Shown here in pieces: positions 20,341 through 31,024 of a stretch of DNA of 64,000 bases (position 1 is its first letter; each line of letters begins with the position of its first letter). The notes below the pieces were generated by a model. The model had not been told where the DNA came from. It saw only the letters and a list, made by a program, of their open reading frames with translations, and did not search any database. The DNA comes from Ectobius pallidus (taxonomy: Eukaryota > Arthropoda > Insecta > Blattodea > Ectobiidae): contig CAXKWD010000006.1 of NCBI GenBank assembly GCA_964059195.1, positions 6,874,530 through 6,938,529 on the forward strand. The letters run 5' to 3'. A program made the translations under genes and the position numbers.

Positions 20341-20377
20341 GCTAGCAGGCGTCGGTGGAGAATACGATCGATACAGA

Positions 20378-20493
20378 TGAAATGGTTGAAAGCTGAAATA
20401 CGTGTCCATGTTTTGTTATCAGACAATGAGAAAGATGGTGAAGATGTGTATGGGTTTTCAGAGTATGCTGTGAGATACGCGTTGGCCAGGGGG
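20378..20493 (+). pseudogene. Short first-exon-like ORF
   Basis: ATG at about 20,379 (MKWLKAEIRVHVLLSDNEKD...) runs into a strong donor, GGGTAAGTGG, near 20,490. It follows the GGCTAGCAGGCGTCGGTGGA motif shared with the BIR locus. No downstream exon recognised. Confidence 0.3.
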
Positions 20494-20631
20494 TAAGTGG
20501 TAACGTTCTGCATGTGTTGATGGCATACCTGTTAAGTCAAAACATTATTAGCGCAAGAATTCGCAAGCGTAAATGAAGCAGCTGGTGGTTACTTGTACGA
20601 ATCTTAGAGTGTGGCAAACTGATTCCATATA

Positions 20632-20637
20632 TATAAA
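20632..20637 (+). promoter_or_regulatory. TATA box
   Basis: TATAAA within CATATATATAAAG, 45 bp before ATG 20,682, a standard distance for a short 5' UTR. Confidence 0.45.
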
Positions 20638-20681
20638 GCAGATTTAGCCACGGCACGAGCTTATTTCTTGCTAGTTAAACA

Positions 20682-21035
20682 ATGTCAAACATTACAGTAT
20701 ACAACCTATATTCTGGTGATGTGGTGCGGATGGTTTCACATCCAGAATTTTATTCTTTAATATACCGCGTCGACCTTAGCCGGGATGAGTTCGTCATCGT
20801 CCATCCATGTGGTAGGGGCGAGAAAGATTGTATTGACGACGAGGAGACGCACTCCTCTTAGCATCACCTGGAGACGTGGGCAACTCGCCATTTAACAGGA
20901 TTGAACGGTTTGAGAGCATACTTCAGGACCTTGCCTGAAAAATCGGCTAACAGTATTTCCCCTGTGCCCACAGCGGTGAGCTCGGCACAGCTTCTGGGGT
21001 CTGTGTTGTCAAAGTTGCAGGACGGTGTCGCATAG
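20682..21035 (+). pseudogene. Hypothetical 117-codon ORF with one internal TAG
   Basis: ATG 20,682; TAG at 20,859-20,861; the same frame then stays open to TAG 21,033-21,035. The N-terminal part reads VYNLYSGDVVRMVSHPEF ... VHPCGRGEKD and the part after the stop is uncharged to basic. The open frame on both sides suggests a recently inactivated gene or a readthrough stop; no readthrough context is obvious. No family recognised. TATA and the CCACGGCACGAGC motif link it to the 11-17 kb block. Confidence 0.35.
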
Positions 21036-21385
21036 CAATATGCACCCAGGACGTGATAGTAACATGTGTAGCGAATCAGGCCGTATGTTTGTGGGTGGTA
21101 AAGTGCGGTCTTATATCAGAGACAGTGGACCTGTTTGCCATGTGTTTTCTGGTTGTGAGCGTTGTTCCAGACGAAACTATATCCAGCCATTGTGCTGATG
21201 ATGTCGGCAACCTTCAAAGCAGAAACTCGTCACGATTACTTCTTATACATTTTCCTTTATATATATATAAGATTTAAGATATATAAGATATATAAAAGAT
21301 GCGGTTTATATCTGCGGACTGGTTTAAGGGGGTTTTTACACTAGGAAATATTAAAAAATATTTTTTTTTGTTTCAAGTATGACTT
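21036..21385. other. Non-coding, AT-rich end
   Basis: A cysteine-containing ORF overlaps 21,036-21,200 but has no recognised family. An ATATATAAGATTTAAGATATATAAG short tandem lies at 21,255-21,300. Confidence 0.3.
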
Positions 21386-21439
21386 ATACATAAATATGAA
21401 ACAATATGTCGAAGAATAAAAAAGTGGATCTTGATTAAA

Positions 21440-22145
21440 AACAAACATACATAACCACAACGTTTCAGTCCGCCCTCCGGATTTTCCTCAGGTGGACTGA
21501 TTGGAAATTGTAGCCGCCGGTTCGAGGATGTTGTCTCGATACGTTGCCTGACAAGAATCGACCATGACCCCTGTATATCTCCCGTGCTTGACGATCCATT
21601 CTCTTGGAAGACTATAATCCTTGCTCTCCAAATCACTTGTAGCACCGGAGGGAACTTAACCACATGGTTTTTATGAAACATCCTCTTAATATGCCCCAGC
21701 CATTCTTCATCTAATCCCTATCATAACTATTTAAAGAAGCCTCTCCTTTGCATATTATCCTACATGCTTCATACACCTTCCTTTTTATCTTCTCATGTTC
21801 CACCTTCAATAACTTCACTTCTCGAATATAGTGTCCATCCGATACCATATGCTGACTTAACCCAGTTACCAATTTACCATTTTAATGTCTCTTTCATGCT
21901 CCTTAATCCGTGTCTTGATACCACGACCTGTTTCTCCCACATATTCCCTCCCACAGATCCTACATGACACTTGGTACACTCCTGGTAATTCCATGACGTC
22001 ATTTTCCTTTCCTATTCGTTTGTGTTGTGAAAATATCTCCCCAACCGATTTTCCAGCTCTGTATGCAGGTACCAGCCATGTTTCTGGAACACTTTTCCTA
22101 ATCTCTCACTCACTTATTCTTCGACATATTGTTTCAAGCCTCCTT
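21440..22145 (-). pseudogene. Penelope-like element, GIY-YIG end
   Basis: On the minus strand, 22,000-21,760 reads LPGVYQVSCRICGREYVGETGRG then a K-TRIKEHERDI block and a later GQHMVSDGHYI, the GIY-YIG endonuclease domain of a Penelope-like retroelement (C-X2-C between GVY and YVG is typical). A frameshift or stop falls near 21,870. Downstream on that strand (21,510-21,440) is a 3' UTR with an ACTGAAACGTTGTGG motif common at PLE ends. The RT domain is not present, so the copy is 5'-truncated. Confidence 0.65.
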
Positions 22146-22169
22146 AATTTCCCCATAACCAATTTCGTA

Positions 22170-22640
22170 TTATGAGCCACGAACATTGCTCTTTTTCAGC
22201 TGTTTTGCCTTCAATTGGCAACAGAACCACAACAGCTTGGGTCATACTTGCACAATCGGAGTTCAAGAATGAAACCTCGAGGACACCTTTAACTAAACCA
22301 GAAAGGCAATCTGTGAACAGCGTAGTGTTTCTTCGCAGCGCAATCGGATTGATTCCAGCCACTGCGATAAACGAATGGTTCGGGAGAAAAGTTAACGGTT
22401 TGTTTTGCACTGTCTGTTTCTTTCAGTAGTCCTAACTCCTATATAGCATGTTGATGTGTGCACGTTTCATACTTGGCTGCGCAAACAGTATATTTTGGCC
22501 TGTATTTGTAGCCGAAACAGTGGATGTAATGCTGAGAGGAATGCTCAGCGTCCTCAAAGCCACAGTTTTTACCATTTTACTCGCTGGAACCTCTCAGTGT
22601 ATAAATAACACAGCTGCAGTAAACGCCTGAAGAACTTAAT
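22170..22640 (+). pseudogene. Sugar-transporter-like (MFS) pseudogene fragment, copy 1
   Basis: Frames 22,172-22,429 and 22,448-22,630 together give TRTPLTKPERQSVNS, LRSAIGLIPATAINEWFGRKVNG, then MLMCARFILGCANSIFWPVFVAE ... MLRGMLSVLKA and ILLAGTSQC. This order fits TM2-TM5 of a facilitated trehalose/sugar transporter (loop motif G-x3-D-x-GR-K, here N-E-W-FGRK; R-F-x-x-G). A stop near 22,427, a frameshift and a TGA after NTAAVNA break it. It is directly followed by a Harbinger N-terminus, an order also seen at 57 and 58-59 kb, which suggests a transposon captured the transporter piece. Confidence 0.55.
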
Positions 22641-22699
22641 GCAAACTTTAGCATGGTATTGAACTTCAGTAGCTTTCATGAATATGCAAACTTCAGTAT

Positions 22700-23130
22700 C
22701 TAGTTCACTTGGTGCATTGGCTGCAAACCGCAAAAATCGACATAGATGATGATGGGTTCATCCCCAATCAAGGAAACTTGCAGAATCTGTTAAATGAAAC
22801 GAGAGAGCATGATCCACTGCAATTTCAGAAGTACATGAGGATGAGTTCTGAACAATTTGACAGTGTCAATTTCAAATTAGACATTGCAAAAATAACAGTC
22901 AAAAGTCCCCCACAGGACTATCTGCAACTGAAACGAGACACGCAATAATGCATTATACACAAAGAAGACCGCTGGTCGCCTAAAAAATTAAAAGTCTGGG
23001 AAATCGCCAGGCATCCCAACAACATAAATGGGGATACAGGATTACAAATAAATTCGGCCTGGAGTGCTTTGTTTATTATAGATAGTCCATTCAACGTCAG
23101 ACAACCAAAAATGCGTCTGCAGACCTCATG
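22700..23130 (+). pseudogene. Harbinger transposase N-terminal exon, copy 1 (also empty site)
   Basis: 22,709-22,948 encodes DDDGFIPNQGNLQNLLNETREHDPLQFQKYMRMSSEQFDSV, the N-terminal region before the HARBI1 catalytic domain (F--Y-RMS-e-FD). Two other copies lie at 57.2-57.4 kb (minus) and 58.86-59.04 kb (plus). At 23,052-23,072 the sequence reads AATTCGGCCTGGAGTGC uninterrupted. In the third copy a 4.5-kb Harbinger sits in the CTG of this site, so this locus is its natural pre-insertion form. Confidence 0.6.
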
Positions 23131-23161
23131 CGCAAGTTCACTGAGGACGACCGATTAGTCT

Positions 23162-23436
23162 TTGCGATACTGGGCGAGGATAGCCCTAATGTCCAAGGGC
23201 TCGGTATCGCTCGGCGACCTGTGGGAAGAACATCATCCCACAACTAGTAACTCTGGCCCAATCCCTGTGGCTGAGTCTGACAGAGAAGTCCCGTGTGGGG
23301 AGCTCACTCTGCCTGTTTTGGAGCAGAGTGAGATTCCTGCAGGGGCTTCAGTGATGGCCATTTTGTCTGCTGAAGCAGTTGCAGTACCAAGTCCCTCACC
23401 CCGCGGAGGTGTACTTGCAGATGTCAGACTGGTAAG
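23162..23436 (+). pseudogene. Unrecognised exon-like ORF
   Basis: GC-rich ORF (LWEEHHPTTSNSGPIPVAESD, then ELTLPVLEQSEIPAGAS, then PSPSPRGGVLADVRL) running into a strong donor GGTAAGTAATT at about 23,431. An AG-preceded stretch at 23,920-24,035 (EHEEDLEGEKKKLRTSANRS) may be a later exon. Composition is unlike the AT-rich flanks; no family recognised. Confidence 0.3.
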
Positions 23437-24200
23437 TAATTTTTTGAATTCATGTTAAGTTTATGCATGTCTTGGGGATGTTGTGAAGATGTGAACTGAG
23501 AGGAAAATCGTGAAGAAGTGGACACTCATACAACCTATGGCATAATTTATATGCCTACTGGTTACTCGCAGGAGTCGCCAGGTGGTCATGGCATTTTGTT
23601 AAGTGGGGAGCTTTGCGCAGAATCATTCTCATCGTAAAACAGTGTAGGAAACTTGTAGACTGTGGTATTATTTTTTGTATATGTTATGGATTTCATAGTG
23701 ATTAATGGGAATACTGGTATAATGAAATAGTATTCATATGTTTAATTAAATATATTCCTACACACATTAAATATGCTAATGCAAAATAAATTTAAATCTA
23801 ATTCAAGTACATATACCTCTGTATTATTTATGCTTTTCAGGGTGGGTGGTTTTACTATCAGTCATATTATTGCAGTTGGTTTTAGAATTAATAATATTTC
23901 ACTTCTTTCCTATGATTTCAGGAACCGGAAAACTCCGACAACCAATTGAACATGAAGAGGACTTAGAAGGAGAGAAAAAAAAATTGAGGACATCTGCAAA
24001 TCGATCTCCTCCGGCTGCAGATAAAATACCATAAGAAGTTGTCGGGGGAGTTCGATAGTGATTAAAATTGTAAAATTGTATGATGCAATTATCAATACTG
24101 GTTAATTTCTAAGATTTCACTCTCTAAAAATTCATCTGTTGTGTAGAAACCCCTGCTTTTAAACCAAGCTGATAAGACATTATATACTTTTTTTCTTTTC
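23437..24200. other. AT-rich spacer
   Basis: Low-complexity AT-rich DNA apart from the possible exon at 23,920-24,035; no element ends seen. Confidence 0.3.
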
Positions 24201-24204
24201 TAAA

Positions 24205-24556
24205 TTTGTGATGTTAGGTGGTATTTTATTAAAGAAAATTATTAGTTGATAGCAGTGATCTTTTATATTTGTACTTAGGTGATGCTGTGGCCCTCCTGGG
24301 TGTATAGGATCTGCAAACCCAAGTGGTTGGGTAACCAACGAAGAATTCCTAATGTTCATGCTGAAGCAGCCAGTGAATTAAGAATATATAATGCTAAATT
24401 TATGTTAAGAAAAAAACTTAACGTTCCCCTTTGCATGATAGCAGGCTAAGCATCGTCTTTCTCTTTCTACAGGTTCTTAGCAACTGGCAATTCATTCCCC
24501 ACACTGGCATGGGGAATAGGAGAATAGGAGTATCTATGTGTTGCCAGACAATGTAA
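24205..24556 (+). pseudogene. Harbinger transposase 5' fragment (copy H2)
   Basis: Matches 5,530-5,830. The frame gives WPSWVYRICKPKWLGN ... NAKFMLRKKLNVPLC and, after a splice-like tract, YRFLATGNSFPTLAWG. This copy keeps about 75 bp deleted from H1 (around 24,325-24,425). It is cut at 24,556 by a Helitron; its 3' part appears at 26,735-27,020. Confidence 0.6.
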
Positions 24557-25544
24557 TCTAATATATAAAATCGAAAGTGTGTATGTATGTATGTATGTAT
24601 GTATGTTTGTTCCTTATACAAATCCACATTTCTTTACCAATTTACACGACATTTTGCACACATACCCAGTTAAGCCCGGGAAGTATAGCTGTCGACATTA
24701 AAATTCAAACAAAATACTCCTTCCCTTGAAAATTATATAATTTCTGAAAATTTTATACTGAAAAAATGAATTGCTGTTTAGTTCACATGGCAACAGTGAA
24801 TTGTTTATTATGATTACATAGGGCCTTGGCAAGTATATAGCCTAATGCTTTAACGAATTATGATTCCATCGATGTAATATATTGGCGAAAATAATTACTG
24901 AAAATGAAATCCACGAAAATAAAGCACAGTGTGATGTAGTCACATAACTTTCTCTACCCTCGACATAAGAAATATTTACTCACTTCACATTTTGATGTAG
25001 AATAAGAGGGACAACTTAAGTGTGTGAGTATGCTATATCAAAAGTCTGTAAATAATCCTTTCCGCTGATAAGTTATCCATACCTGTAGGCTTTGAATTAG
25101 TTGAGAAATAGGGATGTTTATCATAGGCCCTAAGCATGGGATGGAACATTTTGAGTCCTATGCTCGCAGTATATTATGTCCCGGGTTCTAGGGGAGGAAA
25201 GTATGAAAGTGATACTGCATTTCTCTTTTATTTCAGCTCCGAAACGATTGTACAGTAACATGAGAATGAGAAATAAAATTTTCCGTCAAGTCAGTACAAT
25301 CTTATGTAATTTGTGTTTCTTCTTATTTCAACCCCTCCCAAGCATGATGTGTAGAAGCAACGGAATGCAGCATTCCACATCCTCTATGAGCCATAAAAAG
25401 CTATATCCAGCGTTTTCTGATGGAATAGTTTGAGTGTGATAAATCTTTTTCTTCATTTCAAGTTCTACATACATAAAGTCCTTCATAAGTTAATTTCAAA
25501 TTAAAAAATACAAAGCCCGGGCGACGCCGGGCCTTTTCAGCTAG
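24557..25544 (+). mobile_element. Non-autonomous Helitron, 988 bp
   Basis: Begins TCTAATATATAAAATCG and ends CTAG at 25,541-25,544. Just before the end is a GC hairpin, GCCCGGG-CGAC-GCCGGGC (25,515-25,532), then TTTTCAG. It sits between A (24,556) and T (25,545) with no target duplication. All four signs (TC start, hairpin, CTAG end, A|T site) are classic for Helitrons, which move by rolling-circle replication. A TATG microsatellite (24,580-24,606) lies near the 5' end. No Rep/helicase ORF. A relative in reverse orientation is at 62.4-63.1 kb. Confidence 0.85.
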
Positions 25545-25960
25545 TTTAAAATAAAATTAACAACATAATTGCATGGGCTACGGTACTCTTCAATATGCAT
25601 ATCAATTTTCATTTTAGCCTCCTGGACCAATAACAACAATAATACGCTTAATTTTATAAAATGTTGGATTTTAACATTTAAAACAATGTTCTGTATACAT
25701 TTTACAGCCGTACACGCAGAGATCTAAATGCACCACAGTTTAGAAAATTTTACAATACCGTGGATTAATCTTGTTTATAAAACTTGGGCACCTATGAAAA
25801 TCTTGTTTTAGGCCATCTCTTTATAAAACGCCTCTGTTATGATATTTCACCTTTACCACAATGTAATGGAATTTAGGAGACAATAATCTTTAGTCAATTC
25901 TGCTCTTATATCTCGTGATTCTTTGTTATCACTTTGAATTTGTCACCCGTACACAGAAGC
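25545..25960. other. Spacer after the Helitron
   Basis: AT-rich, no similarity recognised to the Harbinger copy that precedes the Helitron, so another rearrangement has occurred here. Confidence 0.3.
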
Positions 25961-25969
25961 AGGTTTGTA

Positions 25970-26307
25970 GTATGCACCCACAAGTACCCCTTCCGCTCGG
26001 CGTGGCCACTTCTCCGCCTGGCCGCTACCCCTCACGCCCTGGGTCCTTATCGAGGCAAAAAGACTTAATTACTGCAGAGATACCAGAATTAATTAAAGGC
26101 ATTTCGACACAAAAGGAACTTCAAATTCTAAAACAACACAAAGCATCCTTAAAAGCGACACTAGCTGCTGTTCAAAATCAACAATTAGGCCTGGACTATC
26201 ACAAAACAAAAGAGATGACAAAAAAGCGAAAAAACTTACAACAAAGAAGACTCTTTTCAACAAAAAAAAGACTAGCCGCAGCACTTCTATTGCAAAGCCT
26301 GACCTAA
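25970..26307 (+). CDS. Hypothetical Lys/Gln-rich protein
   Basis: From ATG 25,973 to TAA 26,305-26,307, about 110 residues. A Pro-rich start (PQVPLPLGVATSPPGRYPS) is followed by a predicted long helix (ELIKGISTQKELQILKQHKASLKATLAAVQNQQ) and a strongly basic end (KKRKNLQQRRLFSTKKR). It could be a coiled-coil gag-like or transposon accessory protein; I do not recognise it. The frame is open upstream to 25,915. Confidence 0.35.
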
Positions 26308-26734
26308 CAGAAGCGCAGACAATTGCAATATCTTTGTTGCAAGAAAGCAGATTTTGAAATAATTAATTTTATATACCATAATGTGATTTTCTTTGGTAAT
26401 GCATTAGCCCTATGACAGTTACATTTTTAATTCATTACGAGCTTGGATTCTTCATCAAAAAATTAAATATCATTAACCGAAACAAAAAGAACTTATTTAT
26501 AGGCGTACAATTCAATTAGCACAAAAGTGAGGCATAGGGATGAGTCTAGAAGGTCATTTATTTAATGTGTATCACCGTGTGCCCTACGCTATCAAAGACA
26601 ATTTCTTCTGTGAAGAACACTGACTGTCACGTGTCACAACATTGAACCAGCTTCGGTGACTTAAGGAGTGGGGATGAAAAGCGCCAAACACTGCCGCGTC
26701 AGCGTGAAGCCATGATTTCCTCTCTCCCTATCCC

Positions 26735-27020
26735 CAAGTCGAATAACCTCCTACCGTTACCGCTTCCTCAATCACAGATAAGGCTGATGAGGCTTTTCCT
26801 CTGAAAAGAACTTGACGAGGCCATTTTCTAAAACATCACTCACTTGTCTGAAGAGGAAAAGCTTCTGCCATTCTAGAGGCAGGCGTGTCATTGAAAATAC
26901 CTTGGTACTTAGGTTGCTCGATGGAGAATTTTTCATAATCATAAATGCGAAACCTGAAAATGCAGATAATATTGTGAAAGCAACTGTCTGTCTTCACAAT
27001 TTTCTTAGGCTCTCTTAAAT
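26735..27020 (+). pseudogene. Harbinger transposase C-terminal fragment (copy H2, 3' part)
   Basis: The frame reads SRGRRVIENTLV, then INAKPENADNIVKATVCLHNFLRLS: RRVIEN with its catalytic Glu, then the conserved PE-A--iV-A-cvLHN end of the DDE_Tnp_4 domain. The start matches 6,096 onward. A G-run (27,030-27,045) follows. Stops and frameshifts abolish function. Confidence 0.75.
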
Positions 27021-27470
27021 AGATTCTTCGGGGGAGGGGGGGGGGAATTGTCCGCAAACATTTATATTAGTTGGTCGAAGTTAAGAATGAAGTATAGGGT
27101 CTTATTGGCTATTACGTTGGGAATGCAAAACTGAGATTTGTTAAAAATTGTGAAAAAAAGTCATTTTACATTTTTGTACTGATAAAATTCTACAAACATT
27201 CTTCTTTCAGAATCCATATTCGTTTATGACATTCTGCATGTTAAATGGCATGCGGACGTTTGTGATTGCTAAATGCCTGCCTTTTAAATCACAGACCAGC
27301 ATGAAAATGCTCTGCAAAAATGTTATTCAAAAGCTTATTTTTATACTAAGCGGTCGATGTTCCTGGTAAGAATTTTATGCTGTAGAATAACTGTTGGTAT
27401 ATTTTGCACAAATTGTTGGTACACTTGTAAACAGAAGACTGACATAGGATCCAATAAGTGTGTAGGTTTA
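27021..27470. other. Spacer
   Basis: Contains a G11-12 homopolymer run near 27,033 and AT-rich DNA; nothing else recognised. Confidence 0.35.
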
Positions 27471-27479
27471 GTAAACAAG

Positions 27480-28909
27480 TGGTGGAAAGCTAGTGACTGC
27501 AGTGAACAGTTTTGTTTCTGAAAGTGTTACACCTCTACTAATGAACCTGTAGCTTCTACAACTGAAAAGAAGCTTTCTGCAAGTAATTTTCATACAATTA
27601 TAGAGCCTGACTGACCTCCAGTTGACTTTTCTTTGGTGCACAATAGCGCGTGGGAGAACTTTACACAGGTATGTTGTGTACATATTGCGGAAAATCAAAC
27701 TTATGTGCATATACAGTTGACTCTTTAGGCTTTGCATTTAAAATAGTGGTTAAACGTAGTAATTGCAATAGCCTAATAAAAGAAATTTCGTCCAGTCCTC
27801 GTGTGACCCATTATGAAACCACAAGAATCCCAATTGAAATGAACGCAGAATGGTGGACACGTTTTTAGATATGGGTAAGGGGTATGCTACTATGCATAAA
27901 TATTGTATGAGGATGGGCATGGCAAACATATTAGCAAATTAGCCAGTGACAACAGTAACTTGGTTAGTACTGAGGTTCTTAGAAAAGCACCTACCATCAT
28001 CAGAGACACATCATTAGAAAAGGATCAACCTATTGACATAACGGTATCATATGATGTCACATAGTTACTCTTCCCTTTATGGCACTGGGATTGTTGTAGA
28101 TATTATGACTGGCTTAGTAGTGGACTACGAAATCCTCTCCAAATACTGCTCACTATGCAATCAGAATGAGAAAAAAATGTTGTGCGACCAGTACGCAGTG
28201 TGGTAAGAGGGGCATACAACAAGTGGTGATTGCGAAACTGATTTTGATGCCTCTTCCAATGCTATGGAGACAGCAGCAGCAGAAATACTATGGAAAAGGT
28301 GTTGCCAATTTCAGATATACCACTATGCTGTCAGATGGGGACGCGAAAACTTTCAGCCACCTTCAAAATTTGAAAGTAGGCCTATATGTCAACGAAGCTA
28401 ATATTCAGAAGGAGGGGTGTATTAACCACATTGCTAAAAGGATTAGCAAAGGCCTTCTCAGTGTTGTAAATGAGTGGAAGAAGAATGTGACATTGTGTGG
28501 GAAGAAACATGGCAGCCTGACTGAAAGTGCCATCACCAAGAATATTCCTGAAGTGGATGCAACGAAGAAGGCTATTTTTGCCACTTTACACCATTGTGGG
28601 TCAACAGATAGCAATCCCCAACACAGCAATTGTCCTGATGGACCCAATTCACGGTGTTTTTATTATAAGGCCATCGCAATGGGGGAAGAGGTACCGACAA
28701 AGACATATTTGAGACCTGATGTCATAACAAAAATAACTCCTCTTTACCAAAGACTGGCCTCAGATGAATTACTAAGGAGGCGCACGAGAGGTAAAACACA
28801 AAATGGTAATGAGAGCCTCCATAGTGTGACATGGTGTAAGTGTCCTAAAGAAATCTTTGTATCGAAGAAGACTCCTTGTTGCAGTGACAACAGCCAAATC
28901 AGAATTTAA
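27480..28909 (+). pseudogene. Mutator-like transposase pseudogene (copy B)
   Basis: The best copy of the family. The frames give IDITVSYD (first catalytic Asp; stop at the next Trp position), GIVVDIMTGLVVDYEILSKYC, AMETAAAEILW, then in 28,166-28,909 TTMLSDGDAKTFSHL (second Asp motif), CINHIAKR, TLHHCGSTDSNPQHSNCPDG with clustered His/Cys, and GKTQNGNESLHSV-W--CPK (third acid in NES). This is the arthropod 'Mutator-like transposase' domain (Pfam PF20700 type). At least three frameshifts and several stops occur before 28,330; 28,340 onward is largely open. It joins non-LTR sequence at about 28,910. Confidence 0.75.
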
Positions 28910-28959
28910 CATCATACAACTTATTATATAAATTACAAATTAAGTAAATCCCAGATATT

Positions 28960-29380
28960 TCAAATATTAATTATTTTGGAATTTACACACACAATATTAA
29001 TTTTTCGACACTCTGCCTATTATCAAGACTATGGTGTCAAATTGTCTGCGTTAAAGATCATGAAGCTGAAATTTATACTCATGGGTCAAAGATCATTAAA
29101 GAAGATGGTGCAAATCAGGTAGGATGTGCTTTTGTGGTTTTTTGCAATGATGCAGAAATTTATAACCGATGTTCAAACTATCACCTGAGTGCTCTATAGA
29201 GCAGGCCGAATTACTGGGTATCAAAGAAGCACTGGCATGGGTAATGGCAATTAATGTGGACGGTAGCATCCACAGTGACTCTCAGACAGCCCTTAAATCT
29301 ATTAATAAATTTAATTTGAATCCATTAGCGGTATCAGTTAAAACAAGCCTGTGGACATACAAAAGAATATTTCTTTAATC
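28960..29380 (+). pseudogene. Non-LTR RNase H fragment (copy B)
   Basis: Near-identical to 110-537, including the frame break and the SDSQTALKSI block (29,169-29,378). One base is missing relative to copy A in CAAAATCG/CAAATTG at about 29,040. Followed by the first ~107 bp of the insertion found in copy A. Confidence 0.75.
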
Positions 29381-29488
29381 TGTGTTATCTAGAATTGGTA
29401 ATTTAAAATCGTCAGTCATGTCTTAAGGCATTTATCTTTCTGAATTGTACTTTATTTATTTATTTATATTTTTCTGCTGATGCTTTGA

Positions 29489-30042
29489 TTGCCTACTCCT
29501 TGTGTGTCCAGCAGTGTGAGCAGCAATAGCAGCTGCACCCCAGAAGCTGTGGAAGATGAGGGGGCAGGTGCCTTCAAGTGGCCCCATGCTGCGGTCCTGC
29601 TGTTAGTGGAGACATACAAAGTACATGAGGGGAGTCTTCACTCTGGGAAGACCTCTCAGAAGAAGGTGTGGGAGAAGGTCTCTCTCGCCATGAAGGAGAA
29701 TGGCCATATGGTTTCATGTCCCCAATGTATGTCTAAGTTCAGTGGCATGAAGAGGACATTCAAAGCCATCAGTGACCACAACTCTAAGTCTGGCAACAAT
29801 CGGACAGGATGAGGACAACCTGTGAGCCCAGTGCACCAATAGAACATAATATTGATGACCTGGCACCATTTTCTTCTGGGAGCCGCAGCAGGAAGAGGAC
29901 CGCTAGCTCTGCAGGGCTCGCTGAAGCCATCCTGGAGAGCCGTAGGATCGCTGAGGAAAATAAGAATAGGCGGCATACGGAGCTCTGGGAAAGGAAAGAT
30001 AAACTGCTGGAGAAGCTGGATGCACTGCTGGAGAAATTGTGA
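29489..30042 (+). pseudogene. Myb/SANT-like DNA-binding protein, frameshifted
   Basis: 29,489-29,812 encodes a Myb/SANT domain (WPHAAVLLLVETYKVHEGSL ... KKVWEKVSLAMKENG, then QCMSKFSGMKRTFKAISDHN), ending at TGA after GNNRTG. In another frame 29,809-30,042 continues with a C-terminal helix rich in E/K/R (ILESRRIAEENKNRR, ERKDKLLEKLDALLEKL), so one frameshift near 29,810 breaks a roughly 185-residue protein. The C-terminal coiled coil is usual for this family. A splice-like TGTGTGTCCAG at 29,510 may mark its exon start. Lies between Mutator/LINE copies B and C. Confidence 0.65.
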
Positions 30043-30707
30043 TTGGAGCAGTTAGGACGGAGGCACCAGCTATTGAATTAAATTTTCTTTACGGCACAAG
30101 TTGAAATAGACAATAGTCATAAAAAAGGGTAGAGCACTAAATCCTTAGCCATACAGTTTTCCTTCCTGACACTAAAAATGTAACTTAATGTACTTACTTT
30201 TGTTGAAGGAAGTGATTCAGGGGTGAAATTAGTAGTTTTTAGAACTTTATCTTGTATTTTTGCCCTTGTTTTAGTGGCAGTTAGGTTTGTTTGGTTAGGT
30301 TATGAACAGTGATATTAGTTTGGGGCATACCGTATTCACGAGTTTTGGAAATGTGCCAAATTATATCTCCAGTGAGGTTTTTTGTGTTGGTTAACCTGTT
30401 TACACACAAATTGTCCGTCAGTTATGTTATTATCATGAATTACGTATTTTAAGGTAAGAGAATTACAGGATATATTCTTATATATGAACCAATTTTGTAC
30501 CTAATTAAGAAATGTCTATATAATTTGCAATTGTATATAATGTCTTTGTTACTTATTCTATACAATCTATATAATATTGTAATGTAAATGTGTATTTTAT
30601 ATTTTAAATGTATTGTACTTATGAATACTTCATATTTTAAGTACTACTGACAATGTTTATGCATGTAATTACATGTTTCGAGCATTAAATATGAATGAAT
30701 GAATGAA
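30043..30707. other. 3' UTR-like AT-rich sequence with GAAT tail
   Basis: AT-rich and free of ORFs. It ends in ATGAATGAATGAATGAATAAG at 30,690-30,709 immediately before copy C of the Mutator/LINE unit, which looks like a short-repeat retroposon tail. Confidence 0.4.
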
Positions 30708-30709
30708 TA

Positions 30710-30992
30710 AGGCCATCGCAATGGGGAAGAGGTACCCAAACACGCCAACACATCGATGAAGACATATTTGAGACCTGATGTCATAACAAAAATAATTCCT
30801 CTTTACCAAAGACTGGCCTCAGATGAATTACGAAGGAGGTGCACAAGGGGTAAAACACAAAATGCTAATGAGAGCTTCTATAGTGTGATATGGCGTAAGT
30901 GTCCTAAAGAAATCTTTGTATCGAAGAAGAGACTCCTTGTTGCAGTGACAACAGCCAAATCAGAATTTAAAATCATACAACTTATTACATAA
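30710..30992 (+). pseudogene. Mutator-like transposase C-terminal fragment (copy C)
   Basis: Matches 28,668-28,925: LRPDVITKIIPLYQRLASDEL-RR, GKTQNANES, CPKEIFVSKKRLLVAVTTAKSEF. The final block is in frame here, whereas copies A and B lost two bases in it (GAAGAAGACT against GAAGAAGAGACT), so copy C is closer to the ancestral sequence. Confidence 0.7.
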
Positions 30993-31024
30993 ATTACAAA
31001 TTAAGTAAATCCCCGATATTTCAA

